In this document: positions 50,201 through 63,942 of the stretch, one piece after another | How positions within the stretch are numbered: the stretch's first letter is position 1 | Layout of the letters: every line of letters starts with the position of its first letter | Source: Atrichornis clamosus | Lineage: Eukaryota > Chordata > Aves > Passeriformes > Menuridae | Direction of reading: 5' to 3' | Assembly: GCA_013400975.1 (NCBI GenBank) | Contig: WBMZ01010248.1 | Coordinates: 144,996 to 208,995, forward strand | Length of the DNA: 64,000 nt | Notes under the pieces: model-generated | The model's input: only the letters and a program-made list of their open reading frames with translations | Database searches by the model: none | Told to the model about the DNA's origin: nothing | Program-made: the position numbers and the translations under genes

Positions 50201-53200
50201 ATGTAAAGTGCACTGTAGCAAACCAGAGCTAAGTGCTCTCTCCCTTTCCTCTTTCATGGTCTATGATTTCTCAGCAGTATTGTTTAAGAGCGATGCGAAA
50301 TGAGACGTTTTGGGGTACATATGTTAACATATTGTCTCCAGCCAAGCACACAAACACAGATGGACTCGTGTTTCATTAGCAATGCTCCTGCTCCACTCCA
50401 GGCTACTGGTAAGGAGATCTTGTGAGTCCTGTGTGTACTTGCTGAAAAATCAGGAGTTTAGGGCTTGCCATATCACTGTGAGGCTGAATATAGAAAACTG
50501 AGTCAAACTTCCTTCAAATTCCAAGGTTCCCCTGAGGGAATGGGAATTTTCTTCCAGGAGGAATGAAGGGCTGGACCAAAATGTACACAACTAACAATAC
50601 TAACATGAAATCGTATTTAAAAGCTGCTAAAATGCTTTGGGATAAAAACATTGCCAAGTTTTGATGATTCCTAGGCTGCAAACATTGTTAGGAGACATGT
50701 TAGAAATGCCTGACAGTGCCCACACCTTCCTTTCTCAATATTTTAAATTATCAGTGACAAGAACATTTCCAGTATGGTAAGAAAAAAATGCTACAGTATA
50801 ACCCAAAAATCCACTTCAAATTTCAGAATTTTCTGTACAAGCACTTTTCTTTTTCAATAATAATTACTTTATAAGAAAGAAAAAAAAAAAACCAATGGAC
50901 TTGCTGGCTTCTGCAAGCATGATGACAAATTCTACTCTAAGAAAATGAACAAGACAAACTCAGTCATCAAAATAACTTAAACACTGACATCCAAAGCTGC
51001 AATTTTGCCTGACATTTTCCCATCTTTTCTACAACATGAAGAACAGCAAGATGATTCAAGCTAGCCTGAAGGTGCAGGAGGACATGGAGCACAGAGAATT
51101 CACTTCATGATTTAGGCACTCAAATCTAGCAAAGGACGGACCAGAATGCACCTTAAAAAAAATCACATTTTATTCACAGAACATAACTATCAATACTGGT
51201 TTAAAAAGCAAATGAGAAAATGTTATTAGGTGCAAGCCTATGTTAACTGATCCAATTGCAAAATGAAAGAAGTAGGATGGAACAGCTTTCCTTGCAAAAA
51301 AACTAACAAGGATATATAGTTTTGGAGATTTGCTGACAGGCAGAGCCACTTCCAACTCTATAAATACATCAGTGCCAGTTCTGTACAGATATAGTTTGAA
51401 TTTTGGTTTTATTTCTCAATAGATAGCACATTATTTCAGAAAACAGATAACATTCTGCTGATTAGGAGTGCAACAATGTAGTTTGTCTAGAGCCTCATCA
51501 CAGCTCATTAAGGTACTTGCTTCGACTTTGTTGTTGCCTTACTCTTAACTTTGGGGATTGCAGAAATACTTGAGAAAGCACCAGTTAAGTTGTTAGCAAC
51601 TGCAAACTACGTGTCATCAGCCACACAGGTTGTCAGGGCGATCAAATTTTATCAAGGATTTTGTTACTCCTCCTTGAATACAACATGGCAGTCCCTGCCC
51701 CTTTTTCTGTCCTACAGGCTTGGTACCACAAGTTCTCCAGTGGCACAATAAAGTGGAAGACCTGTGCTTCTGCTGAACCAGCTGCAGCTTGGTTGGGGTA
51801 CCCAACTTACCCACGTGGAGTGTCAGCAACCCTGTTTTTGCAGCATCCCTTTTTCTTCTAAAAAATCCTGGTATTTAGATAGGGTTAAAAAGTCCTTTTT
51901 GCTGTGACTGCCTATAAAATAGTTTGGGTCTTGAGTACTGTGATTTTTTTTTTTTAAGTTTATCCCTAAATACTTGATACCAGAACTATCAATACAGTCC
52001 CCTTCACGACTGCTTTGTTGGTGCTCTCCCAGAAGGTATTTTGCTTCCGTAGCGAGGAAAGATGCAGGCAGTTGATTGTTCTGACCCTTCTCTCACTGCC
52101 ACCTCAGGCACACACACGGACACATAGCCACAGATGTCCATTTGTCACTCACAGTTTCGTTCAGAAAAAGCAGCTGAAGTACACTGGGCATTCTGTTCCT
52201 GACAGACCAAATGTGAAACGAAATACCGGGAGTTGGTATATGAGAAGCAGTAAGGATGTGCCAGGGGAAGAGAGCACGAAGGTAAGAAGAGACACTGCAG
52301 GTCTGCCTGCAGTTCCTCTGACATCCACACCGTCTGTGACAGCAACTACAAACAGATGCCTAAGGATGAGGACAGGAACAGGACAAACTTACTGGGACAT
52401 TCTCCCCCTCCAGTCTCCCAGGCTCGGGTAATCTGCAGCACATGGACTCCCAGGCCAGCAGCATGATGTCAGCATTTAACACACTATTCCTCCCTGAACT
52501 GCCCTGAATTTTTAACTCATGTCAGCTTCTGCCATCCAGAAAGTCTCTGGTCAATGTGTCCCATGACTCCCTACACACACAGGCTGTTTTCATAGTGCTA
52601 CCTTCATTTTAATTAATTTTTTCTTTTACGCTGGAACAGAAACAGTGAATAATTATACCCAGTTCTCCCCCAAGACATCCCCAACCTCACAGACTTCTCA
52701 AACTCCCCTGTACCTTAATCCTTCCTTTTCTAAGCTGGAAAATCCTAGAGACTTTAACCCTCCCCTAGAGAAGAGGAGTTCCTACGCCATTCCTCAGAAT
52801 TCCTTCCAGCTGTGCACGGACTAGTTACACTCGGGATTTAAGGTGCAGGCACACCATGGTGATGGTAGAGATGATTTCTAGTAACCTTCTCAACTATTTT
52901 TATAGTTACTAATAGCTCAACATTTTTTGGTAAACCATGGCTCATTAAACTACCATCTCTGGCTCATTAAACTCCCATCTCTATAACATGACTTACAGAA
53001 ACCCAAAATCCCCTGAGGGGAAACAGATTAAATTCATTTTATTATTGGATGAAAGCTAGACCTGCTTTTCTTCAGAATTAATATTTGTATTTAATCTCTT
53101 GAATTTCATCTGCTACTTGAAATCCAAATCTTTCCCAAAATAAATTATCAGTAGGTATTCTTCACATACATCACATTTCAAATGTCTTTATACCAATGTA

Positions 53201-56200
53201 AAGAATATTCATCCTGGTATAAATTTATTTTTAAACAAAATACATACCATTGTTACAAGAGCACTTTGTTATGATTTTTATTATCAAATTACAGGCATTA
53301 CTAATGCAATGAAATTCATAAAGTAAGATGATCATTGAACCAAATTGTATCAATGACCAACCACCACAGACCTACTTTTTCCCAAACACGGGGTAAGTGG
53401 ACAGAACTTCCAGCAGCACTGAAGCAACGACCTTTCTATTCCACCATCTGAACCAGAGGAAATACAACAGACAGCTGAAGTATTTCCTCAAACCCCGTCT
53501 AATACAGTTTCACCACCAAAATAGAGTTTCTTTAGCTACCAACATTTACAAACAAAATCAGTGGCAAATAATATTTCAACTCAAGAGAAGAGGTTGGAGA
53601 ACTTGTTATCTGTCACTGAGGCTCTTGCCAAGACACCTGAAATCTGGTAAACAAGGTACAAAATCACTTCTTTTAGATACAGTGAAATGCAGCCTAAGTA
53701 CATTTCAGACTGGATGCAGTTCCCTCCAAGGACATCATCTTTCCAATACTCCATAAAAGTTTTTACATGAATCAAGTGCAGAACACAGCTACAAAACAGC
53801 AAAATTGGATTGAAAATTCAAATTTAAAACTGAACTTCAAAAACCCAAAAGCCAAAGATAAAGTAAAGCACAGCCAGCAAAGGGAAGTAATGAATTGCTT
53901 AGGAGCTCCCAAGATAAGAGATCACAGAAAATATGGTCTCCAAAAGTCCTGGGTTGAAAAATCAAAAATCTTAAACACAATTTCATTATGACAGCATGTA
54001 GTTCTGCTTACATTTGTAAGATTTCTTGCTTTTCTGTACAGCATCTTCATAAGCCAACATGAGATAAGTGCCTGGACAACATCAGATATCCAATATTATA
54101 GGGAAAGTAGTTTTGGATAAAGGTCTTGCATTTACAGCCTGTGTTTGCTGTCTTGGCTTTGGCAATTTCAGCACACACTTAGCACTTATCCAACTTGAGC
54201 CACAAAGTGGTCCCCAAAGCCCCTGAAATGCAGAAAAAGCTGCCACTGAAACCTTGCCATTACGTGACTGTTTACAACCCTTAAGTACATACAGTTGCAT
54301 TAAAACTCCCTATAAAAATTGCAGTGCCCAAAAATCTACTCAATTATAATAAAATTCTCTTATGAAGATCCTGTTGGCCTGTTGAGGGCACAGATGAAAC
54401 CAGACTATGCTGTTCTTGACCTAGTAACAATTCATTACTCACAACATATAGATTTCTCTGTTTTTAATTACAACAAATTTCCTTACCATTAAAAACCCTA
54501 ATAAACGCAGCTCTGCAAAAGCCTTGCTGAGGCAGTTGAAGGCATTATTGCTTTCAGCTGTCTCTCACCGCTTCTGCAGAGGATTCATGAGTAAGAGTTT
54601 AAGCAAAGGACAGGCACATGCTTCATTCCTACTCACTGGTACCCAAAAAGGGGTTTGTGCTGAGCTGCCAATGACCCCAAACAACTGAGATTCAGGCAGT
54701 GTCTTGCCTAAGGCAGAACAAATTTGCTCTGTTATGGAAAACTTCATTTGTCCATTTACAATTCTAAATTTAGTTGTCCCACATGAAGAACTTTTCAATA
54801 ATACCTGCTCAAGCGTAAATAACACTGGAGAGGTAATACAAGGACTGGAAACCCTCACCTGGGACAGGTATTTGAAAACTTTCCTGCCTAACATGTATGA
54901 AATTCGAAGGAGTACATGTTTCACAAGTAACATACTTGGGATCCCCTGTTATACTTGCCCAAATCTCTACTCTATACCTCACTTAAATGTCTCATAAAAT
55001 GGGCTTCTTCCACGATGAGAAGTATTTGTGCTTACTTAAATAATACATAGAAGAAGGAAAAAAAAAAAGATGTTTCGTTTAAAGCAAACAAAGAAACAAA
55101 GAGCAGTGCTGTCAAGATGCAGAAGTGCCCCCACATGATGACACCGACATCCCTGAGCTTCCCCCTCTCAAAACCTTGGTGTTTGTCTCCTTTTCTAACA
55201 CTGCCAGCTGTAAACTTTCGATTGCGAGCTTTGAGGCAGGGATGAACATCGCATATACCAGCAGAGAAACTCTTTTCCCTGGTAATCACTGCTCTTAGAA
55301 AAGTTTCACTTTGCTGCCAATCACCTTTTCTTTGTCCAGACAGAGTCACACGGTGGTTAAAACGAAAACCCTCCAGCACTGCTGTCACTGCTCCAGAGAG
55401 TTAAGTCTGGCAGCAGACAGCATAAGACTGGGATAAAGTCCCAAAGATCTGACTGCCTGAAATTAATTTTCCTAGCCGCCGGTCAGTGCTGCTGAAAGCA
55501 CTAAGGTTTCCTTACATTAATCCTACCTTTCACAGTACTTGCACAAAGGAGGAGCCCACAGAAATTATGGATGTAAAAGGGGTTTTCAGTATCTTCTCAG
55601 GGCTGTGCAGGGGCACAGAGCCATTAACAGCTTCTTCTCCATTCAAATCCCACTCCTTTAGCACTTACAGCTTGGGGGATTGTCCTAATATCAGATGGGA
55701 AAGAAATAATTTCTTTACAGAATGACTAGAAAAATCTGTGTGTAGGAAGGTCCTCTTAAATACCCTTCTATATCGCTTTCACCCATCAACAATAATGGCA
55801 CAGACTTTAATTAACAATTAAAAATGCTGAGATGTATAAATTCAGTACATACTTTAAAAAAATTAAATGTGTCTACATAACGCAGAGGAAAACCATCAGG
55901 TTTTACTTGAACTCTGTATTTGGTTTAGCAAAACCCATGTAACCTTTGGGAAATGCTAACTTTAAGCAGTGTTCCAAGCAATGCTGCAAGTGACAGGAAA
56001 ACAGTGCCTCAGAGATGCTACAGTTTTTGAGAAGGTCTACAAATTAATCGACATCCAGTTAACAAAGTAGTGTTTGGTTTGGCCATGCAAACGACACACA
56101 TGAAATATTTCAACGAAAAAACCCAACAAAATCAATCAAATTCAGTACTTCAGTAGAAAGATGCACCCACCATTTCATCCATAAAAAAAGAGCCAGAGGG

Positions 56201-59095
56201 AACAGGGGGCAGGGATGAAGTCAAAGGCTTAAACTTCCCCTTTGGTGGCGGCAACAATGAAACCGAAAGGTCTGCAAATCAGCTGCTCCCGGTGGACGGC
56301 TGGGGAGGCCACCTCCACCTTCCCTGATGTTCCTCCCGCACAGCAGCCCCTGCCTGCTGAACCTCTGCCACTGCTCCCTGGCAAACTCGGCCACAGCACT
56401 GCCCCGGGAGCCGGAGCGCTGCTAAAGGGGTATTCCCACCCTGGGAACGGCAGCGCTTGGGCTTGGAGGTAGAGATCCCCAGCATTCCAACACTGCCGTT
56501 AAAAAAAACCAACCCCTGTAGATTTATGTTTTTAGCTACAACTGTAATATGGGAAGATAAAACAGCTCCACGTTGAAATGAAACAGCTGATACAGTAACT
56601 CATGGTTACATCTCAATTTTTAATATCGACTGCTAAGTTAATTTACCCATAAAAGGATATTTTACTACTTTCGCTAAGTGTAAAATTGTTTGGTTGTCAA
56701 TCACTAATGAATGAAAATTCATCATAAAACCAGTAAAACCACTCTTTTTAAAAAGTCTTCCTAAACTGTACCTGTGAAAGGCAGCTCAATAAAGCAACTT
56801 CTCCCAACTTTTTCGCAGAGGAAGCAAAAAGATTGCACAAAAATAAACCCGGCACAGTACCTCGTGCTTTACCAAGTACAATTATAAAATGGATTCTTAA
56901 GCAGAAACAGGGGAAGAGTATCTTACTATTAGACAATAAGTAAACTTTAAAAGATAGAAATGTGATTTTCATCACTACAGTTCCCTTTCCCTTTAAAAAA
57001 CAGTATTTTAAGGAGAAATTCACTTAGCCATTCCAGAAAATAAGGAAGCACGTAGAATTTTGTGAAGAAAAAATAACTTTTCTGGTAGTGCTTTTGCTGC
57101 AATTACACAATTTTTCTGACTCTTCCTTAGGCTGCAGACATGAGGTTCCAAAAATGGTAAGGCAATCGACCTTGACATTGCCCCTGGTATGCTGCAAGCA
57201 CAAATATCCCACAGAAATGTAACAGCACAACACCATCTACCTGCATAAAGGAGTTTTTCATATATATATTTGTTTTGCCTAGCTCTTCATTTTTTCATTT
57301 AGTATTTTACATCTGTTGTCATCTGGTTGTTTTTTTACTACCTGTATAATCAACAATTATTTTTTCACATCAATTTCTTTAGTCGGTGTCTGGTCTCCTA
57401 TTTACCAGGTATTTCATAAATCATAAAGATCTTCAGGCGCCTGAAAGGAGGATATGTACTCTAGATGCCAGCTTTTTTAACCTCATTGTTTACTAAGATT
57501 TTTGCATGCAAACATGAGACTTTGTATAATGCCAGAATGAAAATCAGAAGTGACAGATTGGGTGACTGGAATTTCTGTGACTTCTTAAATCCATTAAAAT
57601 GCCCAGCCTTCTAATTTTGGAAGAAAATTTAGCACCAGCTGGAATCCTCAGACAGCATTAGTAAAACAATAACAAACCTCCCTCAAATGAAAATTTTAAA
57701 TCATGAGTTTAGAAAATACTTCCATAAAATGAAACACACATACTAAATTTAAAGATTCATGTGACTGACCAGGTCAAATCCTGTCACCTGGGAAACAGCA
57801 AGAAGAACAGCAGTATTTAAATTTGATGAGGATGTTTAATTTGACAGATTCCAGGAGATTTACAGAGAATAGGTTGAAATGTGACTTTACAGCAGCTGAA
57901 ATTCAGGGTCCAGGTAAACAAATTAGTGTTCTTGCACCAACAAACAAGAAGCCAATGTTTAACAAACCGAAAAAATTTTACAAGGGGTGAAGAACCTTGG
58001 AACCTACAAGTGGTTTGCAGGGTACTGGATTTCTCCTAGATTCTCTCCCTCCAAGAACCACCTGAGGACAAAGGGAATCTCTCGTTCCACCCAACAAACC
58101 CACATGCTAAACACAATGGTAGAGAGGAACATATTGCTAACAGTGCCCTTCAGGGCGAGCAGACTTTGTGCTGCAGGCCCTGCAGCCAAGCCCCTCCCTC
58201 TGACCTACCATGTTCAGGTAATAAAGCTTAAAGTTGAGTACATCAACTGCACTTGCTGAGGTCACACAAACAGGGTTCACCTAAGGCACGACCAGCCCAA
58301 ATGAGCTTGCTCAGGTGTTCGTACACGTCTGCAGTTACAGTACCACACTCAAGAACACATCTGCTGACTCAGGGCTGGGTTTCAATAAATATTAGTTCAA
58401 GCACTTGCTAGAACTTTTCTTGAATTTCAGAAGGTCCCATAGAAACTTGTCACCAGAAAGGCCAGTGAAAACCAGAAGATGTAAGCGGACAGCTCTGGAG
58501 CACAGATATAAAATGAGTTTTCTGGTAAGAAACCAGCCCTGTGAATTGTGAGAAAGGAGATATTTCATTGCTCCTTGTCTAAGTCTTGCCTGCCAAGGGC
58601 CTACTAAGCAGGAAACAATGACAAAACCAAGTGAATCCATCCAAAACTAAGTGACATGTCAGTCACTTGACAAAATCCAAGTGAATCCATGTTTGTAAGA
58701 AGAACTGGAGTTACACAACCGTACAGAGCAGCAGGGAGCCAAAAGGGCCTCCCAAAATAAACAGCAACTCGTCAAAAGAAGGCAGCAGACACGTTCCTGT
58801 AGACATGGAGCATTACGAGACCTGTGTGAAGGATACTACTCATTTTTCTCTAGTATCTACACGAGCTGGTTGTCAGCAACAGCTCAGCTCGAGGAATGTT
58901 TCAAGTCATATTTGAATCTGCTTCGAAGACTGTGCAATGCCAGAAACAAGAATATGAATGTTTTAGACAGCAAGTAAGCAACTTTGAGATTTGGATTTGA
59001 AATTGTTCACTCAAGTCCTAACCCAAAAGAACTTTCACAAAGTGTTAACATCAGGGAACTAACGCCAAGGCTGGGTTTGATAGACATAATACTGC

Positions 59096-59101
59096 TTTAT
59101 T
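59096..59101 (-). terminator. GPR52: Candidate GPR52 poly(A) signal AATAAA
   Basis: First canonical AATAAA I find on the minus strand downstream of the GPR52 stop, implying a 3' UTR of about 1.65 kb. Weaker ATTAAA variants occur earlier (59641-59646, 59816-59821), so the true cleavage site is uncertain. Confidence 0.3.
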
Positions 59102-60749
59102 CCATTGTTTCAACTTTCTTACAGGTTTAAAAAAAATGTACAGGGGTTCAGAACCACCTCCACAGAACAAAGAGTACAGAATTAAGGGAGCTCTAGAGTC
59201 AAACCACAAGTATGCACACGTGGTCAGCTTCCATTACAAAAAGTAATAGGCACAATCTTTACATATGCATTTTGGTGAAAGAAGGAATAATAGTGCAGTG
59301 TTAAAAGGCACCAATAATCAATAACTGGGCCTTTTTAAAAAGCCAATAACCATCTAAGAAAATTACATTTGGTTCAAAGTTATAATTTAAATATTGTATT
59401 GATTGGCATGCATCTGAACCCCTGGCAATTTGTTACACAAACCTAATGTGTGCCCTTGCAAAAATCAAAAAGATTTCATCAGTGGACCTGAAAGTAGGTT
59501 CAGTACAAAAAGAAATACCAAAGCTCTTGGCCTGTATTTAACACTAAACTGTCTTGTTCACCTCCTCCGAGAACACCTGTCTAACAAACAGCTATTCAAC
59601 AACTGCACAGAAGTATTTCTCTCGAAGCAAGTGTGAATTTTTTAATCCTGTAGCATTGACCTATTCCATGTGCTATGAAAACATTAGGCACAGACTACAA
59701 TTTACGTTTTCTCTTTAAAAAAATACAGTATGTGCAAGTGAGGTTCACACAACAGACTGACAGCTATGACAGAAAGCTCTTTAGACTTCCCAAAGAAAAC
59801 GGTGGGTTGGTTAGTTTTAATTTTCTAAGCAGTGCTGCACACTGCTGTGTGCCATTATCCTATCTGCGTTAGGAGCATCTGTGGAACCACGAAGGAACAG
59901 CCTTAGTACACCCTAAAGTACACTACATGGATACTGCGTGCTGATTTCACAGGGTGGAGAGAGTGAACAACCAAAGAAATCATTGTACACAGGCAGCTGC
60001 AGTCACTCAGCCAGCCAGGGAGGGCTATTGCTTTCTGCAGAAAAAATGGCTGGGAACTCAGTTTACCTCACAGGTAACCCACCCTCAAACTAACCCACCT
60101 GGACACAATGGAATACAGGGATGCACAGCATGGAAAACAAGGGGAAATTAGAGGCAGAGCTTCTGTGTAAATTGTACCAAAACGTGCCAGTTTATCCCAA
60201 AGCGTCATGCCCAGGGTAGGGTTTATGCATTGTAGACTGTTTGTACAACTGAAAATTGTACAAGGTGTGAGCAGAGATAGAGCTGATTATTACCTGCAGT
60301 ACCTACTACAGTTCTCAGGTGTATAATTTATGGATAGTTGCATACTGTGGTGCTGATTGCTTCCTCTTAAATATATTGGAATTCCAAAGGCTACAGTATA
60401 TTCTGACACAGAGATAGTAGGACAACTTGTCTACAAGGGGGAAAATATAAGATAGTAACTAACTAATTTGTTTTAATGAGGAACCCCCTCTGATGTGGTA
60501 GTTACTTCATGCCCTTTGGAAGATTTTTTTGTTCTGACTTTCTTCATTGTCTCTGTTGAACTCCTGTCCTCACAATTTCACAAGAGTTCAGTGACCTCTC
60601 TTACAGAAGCCTTTGCCTTTTCCAGAATCCCTTTTAAACTCACTCTAACACCACAGCAAGCTGTTCAAGTAAACATTTCTCTCCGCCAAGTTTCCATATA
60701 CAACAAATACTATCAAAACTCCGTATTTGATTACACGCGCCGGTTTTCT
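59102..60749 (-). other. GPR52: Probable GPR52 3' UTR
   Basis: No repeat, CR1 fragment or convincing ORF is visible here, although CR1 pieces are frequent in the first three quarters of the window. That is consistent with retained 3' UTR between the GPR52 stop and the AATAAA at 59101. The extent is inferred. Confidence 0.35.
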
Positions 60750-61835
60750 TTAGATGGAGCAGGAATTAGCCCGTTTCCTTGGTTTAGGGTCCCGTACATC
60801 CCTGTCTTTCGAACACACACAAGATGAACATATTGTCTCCGACAGTCTCCGCAGTCCCAGCCTGAACACGCTGTTGGAGAGGCTATATATCACACAGTTG
60901 CAGAAACTATTGCTTATAGCAAGCCATGTTGTTAGGAATGACAGTGCTGGGTTTTCCAACACCCTAGAGCTCTCCAGCAGGAAGTATATGATATAAGGAA
61001 GCCACAGCATGTAGAACACACTGGTTATCCGGAACAAAACCATGGCATAGCGGCGATCGGGGCTGTGCCCAGTCTCCCCAGCAGCATCCACTTCGTGGCT
61101 AGGAAATCGAGCTCTCCGATCGTTTATCTCTTTGGTGTGCTGCCGGCAAATTTTAAAGATGTGGAAATAGGTGAAACATATGACAAAGGCAGCAGGAGCG
61201 TATAGTAAGCACACAATAAAGCCAGTAAAATAGGCATTAGTTAGCCAGGAGGTAGCACACCATTCAAAAATATCTCCATGGTAACCAGGTTTTCCCCAAC
61301 CAAAAAAGGAAGGCAAGAAGATCAGACAAGAGTACATCCAGATCAAACTGATGCAGATTCTCAAGCGACAAGGTGTGACCAGTTGATTATAGGAGAGAGG
61401 CTTTGTTATAGCGAGATAGCGATCCACACTGATGCAAGCAAGACATGCCATAGATACACTTTTGAGCACAGAGATGATGTATCCGAAAACTTGACAAGTC
61501 AAGGACTCATGGACACCTGTCGAATAGTGGAGCAGTGACAAAGTAGGAACCAAGCAGCTGACTCCAACAAAAAGATCAGCATAGGCCATGGTCTGAATAA
61601 AATAGCTGGTAGTGTAATGGTGCAGGAGTGGAGCACAGTGGAAAACAAATATCACAGTTAAGTTACCCGCAATAATTAAAAATGTTAGCAAGACAATAAT
61701 TACTGTCTCAAGGATACAGACGTCAACTGCATGGTAGTGACCAAATCCAAGAGGGCAGGAGAGGTGCTCAGATATGTTCGTAACACTACTGCTCATATTC
61801 AGAGTCCTCCATTCAATCCATCGGGACTGGTTCAT
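60750..61835 (-). CDS. GPR52: GPR52, orphan class A G-protein-coupled receptor, complete and intronless
   Basis: Single open frame of 361 codons, the usual GPR52 length, starting at the first ATG. Seen: potential N-glycosylation sites at N2, N13 and N20; seven hydrophobic segments (about 43-66, 78-101, 115-137, 158-180, 202-226, 266-289, 298-318); TM2 Asp87; the DRY motif at 138-140; Cys114 and Cys193 for the TM3-loop 2 disulfide; a TM6 LWLP motif in place of CWxP; NCVIY in TM7 in place of NPxxY; and a basic, Cys-rich tail ending in RKRANSCSI. Known for the family: a plasma-membrane receptor, constitutively active, coupled to Gs and cAMP, high in striatal neurons, with GPR21 as closest paralogue. 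It is nested in an intron of RABGAP1L on the same strand, as in mammals. No frameshift or missing key residue. The close match to amniote GPR52 over the whole length excludes GPR21 with near certainty. Confidence 0.98.
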   Translation of the reverse strand: MNQSRWIEWRTLNMSSSVTNISEHLSCPLGFGHYHAVDVCILETVIIVLLTFLIIAGNLTVIFVFHCAPLLHHYTTSYFIQTMAYADLFVGVSCLVPTLSLLHYSTGVHESLTCQVFGYIISVLKSVSMACLACISVDRYLAITKPLSYNQLVTPCRLRICISLIWMYSCLIFLPSFFGWGKPGYHGDIFEWCATSWLTNAYFTGFIVCLLYAPAAFVICFTYFHIFKICRQHTKEINDRRARFPSHEVDAAGETGHSPDRRYAMVLFRITSVFYMLWLPYIIYFLLESSRVLENPALSFLTTWLAISNSFCNCVIYSLSNSVFRLGLRRLSETICSSCVCSKDRDVRDPKPRKRANSCSI

Positions 61836-62027
61836 GCTTTGTGCTTAGGGAACACTGCAATCTGAGCCTTAGTGAGCAGGTGACCTGCTAAACAGCAGCT
61901 AAACTCTGCTTCAGCATCTCACGATCTCTCTTTGCAGACACTGCCAGTGCTTACATGTGAGGGGATTACAGTCCCACAGATGTTGATGCCTCCTCAGCAT
62001 CAGTGCATCACCTCTGGCACACCTTGG
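61836..62027 (-). other. GPR52: Candidate GPR52 5' UTR second exon
   Basis: On the minus strand a long pyrimidine tract (62031-62090, TTTC-type repeats) runs into TTAAAG at 62033-62028, giving a good acceptor with the exon starting at 62027. From there the sequence continues 192 nt to the GPR52 start codon. Together with the donor at 63719 this gives a two-exon GPR52 transcript with a 1.7-kb 5' UTR intron and an intronless coding region. This is inference from splice signals only; a weaker AG lies nearer the ATG (around 61878). Confidence 0.4.
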
Positions 62028-62035
62028 CTTTAAGG

Positions 62036-62092
62036 AAGGAAAGAAAAAAGAAAGAAGAAAGAAAGAACGAAAGAAAGAAAAGAAAAACAAAA
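62036..62092 (+). repeat. GAAA-type purine microsatellite
   Basis: Nearly pure A/G run made of GAAA and GAAAG units. Read on the minus strand it is a pyrimidine tract lying directly against the candidate GPR52 acceptor at 62027. Confidence 0.85.
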
Positions 62093-63718
62093 GCCAGAAA
62101 GAGAAAGGCCACTGATCAGCTCCTCCAGTGCTCTTGACCCGTCTTTAGCAAACACAAGGCACTTCTAAAACAAACAGAAACAAAAACTGACAAAAGAGAC
62201 ACATTCATTTCCCAGGGAAGGAGGGGAGGGAAATCTCTGACTTATTTTCCTGAGAAAGTCCTTTACTTTGGAATATACTGGGGAGAGAGAGAGGAAGAGA
62301 AGGAGGAACCTCAGTACAGCTCAGGTTTCCTGGACCAGCAGTTACTGGAGATAATCTTTATAATGTCTCAGTTTAAATCACAGAGTGACTGGAGACTAAA
62401 GGAAAAAGTTCATCCTCTAATGCTGTCTTTCCTGGTTGCGTTCAGAAGATGGTACTCCATCTTATCCATGCTATTCATTGAAAAGGCAAGGAAAACATTT
62501 TTGTCAAGGTTAATTCCAATAGACTCACCACTGTTTGGATATGAATAATGAATTTTATTTGGGGAGAGACAGGTGGGGGATGAGGCAGATTTGTCCTCTG
62601 ACTCCCAAGAAAGAAAACATACATCTCACATACATTGAGGAAGATCGTGTCTATTCATTTAAAAATGAAAATAATTTAAGAATAGAATTTGGAGACTCAT
62701 GTCAATATTCACAGTTCCTTTAAACGGCTATCGTCCATTACAATTACTAATGCCAGAACCATAACTCAGTGTCCCCACAGAAAAAATAAATCCTCTTGAA
62801 TTTAATTTCAGCAATGGCAATTTAAAATAAGCATGTTTAGAAATTCTGCCACATCTGCTACAGTGGGTCAGTGCCCAGGAGTTCGTAGGTATATCCATGA
62901 TATTGCTCACCTCTGTAGCAACAACTGAATCATTTCACAGACCTCCACACAACGAGCTCAGAAACTTCCATCTGCATTCTGCTGGAAATGCTGATTTGAC
63001 TAGAAAAGCTGCCATTGTTTACTACTCCATTATTCTGGTACTCAGCTTCATCTTCTCAGGGGTTTAGGTTTTCTGTATTTATTAGATGATCTCTCATAAT
63101 AAATAGCTGCTTTAAAAAATTGTTCTTCTATTTGCAGGACATTACCTTGTTCATTTTATTCACAGTTATGGAGAGAGAAAACGTTAAAAGAAAGCATCTT
63201 CTGTGTTCAGTTTTAAGTAAATGCTTGATTAGTTCAGGAATCATTAGGCAGGTAATTAAATGGATACAATCTTGTGTTTTTGAAAGGCCCCTAAAATGTT
63301 AAAACCATCATTAATCCTAGAGTTCCTGAGACTAGAAGACTGGCAGTAGAAATTAATGAATCCACACAAAATGATCTCCAAGGTCATTCAGATATTACAC
63401 TGGCATTTGCTTTAAGTCTCTTTAAAAGTACCTTGACCTCTCTGATGTTTCTGACAGTCCTTGCTGTGTCTTCAGGAGGAATTTCAGGTACTGGAAAAGC
63501 CGAATGTTCAATTCTGTCGCAGCACTTTGAGAGAAAGCATTCTTTTTGGAGTTAATTTCCTGTCGTGCATTGCCACGCTGTACAGAAAGTCCTCTGAGAT
63601 TTTATAACATCCCCAAATATTTCCGGCTATTTGCTCCCTTTGTCTGTAAGCAACAGAGCACGTATAAAATCACTCCTTTCTCCAACTCCCTGCTAAAGCA
63701 ACAGAGAAGCTTTCTCAC

Positions 63719-63942
63719 CTACACGCATCCTCACCAGCCGCTACGTCCAGTGCTTGACAGGCAGTCCTGTTACCGCTGTGCGGCTGGAGCGGCTGCCGCT
63801 GCTTCCCTGCTTCCCCCGTGCGATGATTGCCTGCACCTGAGCCCGCTCCTCCTCCTCCTCCTCCTCCTCCTCCCCTCCTGCCGCTCCTCCTCCCCGCCGC
63901 AGCCGCCGGGCGCTGGAGCGGTGCCGGCCGCTCCCGGCCCAT
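63719..63942 (-). other. Candidate first exon in CpG island (GPR52 or short RABGAP1L transcript)
   Basis: On the minus strand the CpG-rich block ends in a strong splice donor, GTAG/GTGAGA, with the last exon base at 63719. The exon's 5' end is unknown; I mark it provisionally at an in-frame ATG (63942). From that ATG a frame stays open for 74 codons plus two bases to the donor. It is low-complexity (a Gly run from the GGA repeat), so it may simply be 5' UTR. If coding, it joins in frame to the 37156-37255 exon. It could equally splice to the acceptor at 62027 upstream of GPR52. The ATG context is mediocre (T at -3, G at +4). Confidence 0.45.

Noticed and set aside
52015..52431. Plus-strand 138-codon frame
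   Set aside because: Longest non-GPCR, non-repeat-array frame near here, but compositionally random and without splice or domain support.
60754..61538. Plus-strand frames antisense to GPR52
   Set aside because: Shadows of the GPR52 coding sequence.
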